A DNA stretch of 16,499 nt from Pauljensenia sp902373545 (GTDB taxonomy: Bacteria; Actinomycetota; Actinomycetes; Actinomycetales; Actinomycetaceae): contig NZ_JAPWAG010000039.1 of assembly GCF_041432775.1 (NCBI RefSeq), positions 1 through 16,499 on the forward strand, read 5' to 3'. Shown piece by piece: positions 14,558 through 16,499 of this stretch; position 1 is the stretch's first letter; each line of letters starts with the position of its first letter. The notes under the pieces are model-generated. The model made no database searches. It saw only the letters and a program-made list of their open reading frames with translations, and was not told the origin of the DNA. The translations under genes were made by a program, and so were the position numbers.

Positions 14558-14580
14558 GAATGAGAATCGTTATCATTCTA
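14558..14580 (-). promoter_or_regulatory. Zur/Fur-type operator and promoter of the transporter operon
   Basis: A 21-bp near-palindrome (14558-14578) has arms GAATGA and TCATTC around nine bases; 8 of 10 base pairs are symmetric. Its core TGAGAATCGTTATCA fits the TGAnAATnnTTnTCA-type boxes of the Fur family. In Actinobacteria this form is used by the zinc repressor Zur, while iron is handled by DtxR/IdeR with a different box. TAGAAT (complement of 14575-14580) is a possible -10 element overlapping the operator, which would put the transcript start inside it, about 43 bp before the ATG at 14525. No good -35 is visible. A bound repressor would block the promoter. Confidence 0.7.
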
Positions 14581-14660
14581 TTCCTGTTACGCCTCCCTCG
14601 CTCTCTCAGCACTGCACACCGTTAGCACCCGCCAGGTTTCCGAGCGTCGATCCTCCGCAC

Positions 14661-14720
14661 GCCGGGTCGCGGCATGCCGGGTCTCCGCATGCCGGGTCGC
14701 CGCACACCGGATCACCGAGC
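14661..14720. repeat. 15-bp tandem repeat, four units
   Basis: Units start at 14661, 14676, 14691 and 14706 with the form gccgggtcNccgcaN; the last is diverged. On the minus strand they read as (C)GDPA-type peptide repeats in a 61-codon ORF, but that ORF has no start signal, so I treat this as non-coding. Confidence 0.75.
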
Positions 14721-14746
14721 ATCAACGATACAGTTCCCCGAAAATG

Positions 14747-14853
14747 TCGCACGTAATTCCCTCCCCCATATTTCAAACTTTGAAACCACATCGTTGAAAT
14801 TCTGCGGTTTTCAGACTGTTCAAAACTTGTCGGACAACCGAATTACGTGCAAC
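14747..14853. repeat. Inverted-repeat-bounded AT-rich unit, MITE-like
   Basis: GCACGTAATT (14749-14758) and AATTACGTGC (14841-14850) are perfect 10-bp inverted repeats; the flanks extend the match to 14 of 15 bases. They bound about 107 bp that include the perfect palindrome TTTCAAA-c-TTTGAAA (14771-14785). It could be a miniature transposable element, or a pair of operator half-sites. Confidence 0.45.
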
Positions 14854-15280
14854 TTTTGGAGAGTGAACAAATAGGTCAGATTCCTGAGCGCTCTGCACCA
14901 TGTTGTCCCACAACGTACCCACACCCGCCCACATGTACTCCCAGAGAGCACGACACCCAACACACCCCGAATTGTGAGCGCTGATTTACGATGTAGTGAA
15001 ATCTGTTCAGACAGCCACTTTTCTTTGCGATTGCTTGGTTTCGGCTGCGATGCAGCTGACAGCCTGCACGGTTGAATACTCAAATTTCGAGGGATAGACT
15101 ATAACCATTAAGCACCTGACACAGCTGCCAAGCTCGCCGGGCGCTTTTCTTGTTTGAACACGCAGGGTCGCGCCGACGCCACCCGCGTTGGCACGCTCCA
15201 CGTACGAGAATCGCCGGGCGAACCCCGGCCTCGTCAAACAGGGACACACCATCAAATACGATCCCACGAGGAGCCCACAC

Positions 15281-15379
15281 ATGTTCTCTACCATCGACGT
15301 CATGGTTGCCCAGGCACACATCGATCAGCTCAACGAGCTCGCCGACACCAAGCACATCGTGAAGGCCGACCGCCACTGA
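15281..15379 (+). CDS. Small protein, 32 aa, of unknown function
   Basis: The ATG at 15281 has GAGGAG seven bases upstream; the ORF encodes MFSTIDVMVAQAHIDQLNEL and 12 more residues, ending at TGA 15377-15379. A good ribosome binding site, GC-biased third positions (for example gacgtc, cagctcaacgagctcgcc) and a canonical terminator 34 bp after the stop support a real gene. The peptide would be a single amphipathic helix with a basic, His-containing tail (KHIVKADRH), with no membrane segment. I know of no function. The frame is open to an ATG at 15188, but only the 15281 start has a ribosome binding site. Confidence 0.6.
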   Translation: MFSTIDVMVAQAHIDQLNELADTKHIVKADRH

Positions 15380-15412
15380 GCACCTCCCGGCTCCGCCGGA
15401 GTAAGCCACAAG

Positions 15413-15442
15413 CCGCAGACCCGCATGGGCTGCGGACTTTTT
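15413..15442 (+). terminator. Rho-independent terminator of the 32-aa gene
   Basis: CCGCAG-a-CCC-gcat-GGG-CTGCGG forms a 9-bp stem with one bulged A, followed by ac and TTTTT. This is the classical form and faces the plus strand. Confidence 0.88.
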
Positions 15443-15449
15443 GCATGCC

Positions 15450-15469
15450 GTCTCAACCGCGCTTGAGAC
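15450..15469 (-). terminator. Hairpin downstream of the NYN gene
   Basis: GTCTCAA-ccgcgc-TTGAGAC is a perfect 7-bp stem, 46 bp past the stop of the minus-strand NYN gene, between the two convergent genes. No U-tract on the minus strand, so the terminator role is tentative. Confidence 0.4.
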
Positions 15470-15515
15470 AGCAACTCGCAATGTACCAAATCCAAGAAGA
15501 AGGATGTTCGCGTAG

Positions 15516-16187
15516 TTATTTCGAAGGGCGCCTTGCGCTCGATTTGATACCGTCAACATGCTCGTTCAGGCTTGTGGATACCTTGTGCCACATTGGATCA
15601 AGTACGAAATCGATACCACGTCTCCGAGCATACTTTGCGGCGGGTACGAAGTCAGAGTCACCAGAGATGAGGATGATCTGCGTGACGAGATCACGTTCGG
15701 CCAACGAAGCAATATCGAGACCAATACGCATATCGACTCCCTTCTGCGTGATGGTGAGTCGAATATCGCGATCGGTCAAGCTCTCGACGGTCCTTCTACC
15801 CGCACACAGATCCTTCAGTACTCCGGGCCGCAGCGTGTATTCACCGCCGCTTGATAGCTCTTCGCCTCTTCGCAAGGCAACCTTGCGCTTCTTCACCAAT
15901 GCATCGAAGAATGCGCTCATCCATCGATACTGGTCACTCTGGGCAAGGTTCACCTGGCGCTTCGTGATGGGGTTGAAAACCACTTTCGTTGATGGCGGGC
16001 AGTCGTAGTAGAAGATCCGGTAGAGGCTTGCCTCTTCAGCACTCCCCTTGTTGAGGTGGCGTATGCAGTATGAAAATAGCTCATCTGCACGTTCCTCGGG
16101 GGTCTTGTCACCAAACAGTTTCTTTGCCTGAAGGCGGTAGAACCCACCATCGACAAGGATCGCTGTACGTTCGGAAAAACTGGCCAC
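15516..16187 (-). CDS. NYN-domain (PIN-like, LabA/DUF88-type) putative ribonuclease
   Basis: The best start is GTG at 16187, seven bases after GAGGAG, giving 223 residues. A TTG at 16202 is in frame but overlaps that ribosome binding site. NYN hallmarks are visible: AILVDGGFYR near the N-terminus (first Asp, residue 13), QKGVDMRIGLDIASLA (about 148-163, central Asp) and ILISGDSDFVPAAKYARRRG (172-191, the GDSDF acidic pair). Together these form the metal-binding site of PIN-like nucleases acting on RNA. The region between (65-145) is longer and more basic than in minimal NYN domains and may bind substrate. It stands alone, next to an ISL3 element, with lower GC than the transporter operon. NYN proteins also occur as orphan defence or RNA-processing genes; the target cannot be told. 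Confidence 0.85.
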   Translation of the reverse strand: MASFSERTAILVDGGFYRLQAKKLFGDKTPEERADELFSYCIRHLNKGSAEEASLYRIFYYDCPPSTKVVFNPITKRQVNLAQSDQYRWMSAFFDALVKKRKVALRRGEELSSGGEYTLRPGVLKDLCAGRRTVESLTDRDIRLTITQKGVDMRIGLDIASLAERDLVTQIILISGDSDFVPAAKYARRRGIDFVLDPMWHKVSTSLNEHVDGIKSSARRPSK

Positions 16188-16209
16188 GTTGCTGCTCCTC
16201 AATAGATTA

Positions 16210-16260
16210 AAAGCCAGTCATCGGCGTCTCCATATCAGCGGAGGGTCAACGGCTGGCTTT
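16210..16260. repeat. Inverted repeat upstream of the NYN gene
   Basis: AAAGCCAG (16210-16217) and CTGGCTTT (16253-16260) are perfect 8-bp arms 35 bases apart, with a CTCC/GGAG pair inside. It lies 22 bp upstream of the NYN start and could fold in its leader. No promoter is evident. Confidence 0.4.
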
Positions 16261-16328
16261 GCTACTGGCATCGTAACACTTCGCGCGGCATATGTCACCG
16301 TCTTTCCTGTGGTGTCACAGGGATAACA

Positions 16329-16499
16329 GACTCTTCGCATTTAAGGGTGTAGGAGGTGTTGGAATCCCCCGGAGTGGAGGAGGCAGCGTAGGCGGTAGTT
16401 TCGGTGGTTGATGAATCCTTGGGCGATGCCGCGGAGGTGTTCGAGGCGTCCGTTGATGGCTTCGGTGGGGCCGTTGCTGGTGTGGGGGTGGTCGAAGTA
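16329..16499 (-). mobile_element. ISL3-family insertion sequence, 3' end (continues past window)
   Basis: The minus strand from 16499 to the TAA at 16341-16343 reads YFDHPHTSNGPTEAING, then RLEHLRGIAQGFINHRNYRLRCLL and a short tail. This is the C-terminus of an ISL3-family transposase, including the N-x-x-x-E block with the last catalytic Glu. The frame is undamaged as far as visible. The sequence gactcttcg at 16329-16337 resembles the ggctcttc start of ISL3 termini and probably marks the end of the element. It is a different lineage from the remnant at 1-350. The target-site duplication cannot be assessed because the other end is outside the window. Confidence 0.85.

Larger units (their letters stand above)
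14581..15280. other. 700-bp intergenic region, repeats only
   Basis: I find no protein or RNA gene. It holds a 15-bp tandem repeat (14661-14720) and an inverted-repeat unit (14747-14853). The part from about 14730 to 15110 is more AT-rich than the operon. The remainder, to 15280, contains the presumed leader of the 32-codon gene, without a recognisable promoter. Confidence 0.5.

Noticed and set aside
14606..14791. Minus-strand 61-codon ORF with CGDPA-like repeats
   Set aside because: The repeat comes from a 15-bp tandem DNA repeat; there is no ribosome binding site and no similar protein that I know.
15080..15559. Minus-strand 159-codon ORF
   Set aside because: It overlaps the 32-codon gene, its terminator and the end of the NYN gene, and has no ribosome binding site or domain.
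15571..15580. DnaA-box-like TTGTGGATA near the parS cluster (another near match at about 5782)
   Set aside because: Single imperfect boxes inside coding sequence, with no cluster and no dnaA or dnaN. This is not oriC.
16318..16330. I-SceI-like gggataacag string
   Set aside because: Only part of the 18-bp site is present and there is no homing endonuclease or intron context; coincidence next to the IS end.

Overview
The window reads as chromosomal DNA of a high-GC Gram-positive actinobacterium, most likely of the Actinomycetaceae (Actinomyces/Schaalia-like). The signs are high GC, GTG starts, a LAxTG sorting signal, DUF6318-like envelope proteins and an 'anchored repeat' metal ABC transporter, a system known from Actinobacteria. 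Species cannot be told from the sequence. Three perfect and one near-perfect copy of the chromosomal ParB site TGTTTCACGTGAAACA lie between 3393 and 7340, so the segment is probably in the origin-proximal part of the chromosome.

Layout. 1-350: decayed ISL3-family transposase remnant. 447-1433 (minus): membrane protein with a rhodanese-like tail that lacks the catalytic Cys. 1641-2333 (minus): conserved-looking soluble protein of unknown function. 2436-3301 (minus): two small ribbon-helix-helix-type proteins and a doubtful 63-residue ORF. 3800-6377 (plus): envelope operon of two DUF6318-like proteins around a PKD-motif protein that is split by a reading-frame change. 6378-7584: non-coding, with three of the ParB sites, the remnant of a winged-helix regulator, a strict 21-bp tandem array of dyads and a strong hairpin. 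7585-14525 (minus): five-gene anchored-repeat ABC transporter operon behind a Zur/Fur-type palindrome. 14580-15280: non-coding with tandem and inverted repeats. 15281-15379 (plus): 32-codon gene followed by a textbook terminator. 15516-16187 (minus): NYN-domain protein. 16329-16499 (minus): 3' end of a second ISL3-family element.

The most interesting part is the transporter operon. It runs wall protein, substrate-binding lipoprotein, membrane-anchored repeat protein, ATPase, permease. The same extracellular domain (choice-of-anchor M / anchored repeat) appears four times in three proteins held in three ways: sortase anchor, lipid anchor and transmembrane helix. Every copy keeps a GHxD motif and an HxHxxWxF motif, so I infer a metal-binding relay that passes zinc (or manganese) from the wall to the binding protein and the permease. 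In the binding protein the repeat is inserted in circularly permuted order, and one expected metal ligand is Asn. A 96-bp structured repeat stands in tandem inside the operon.
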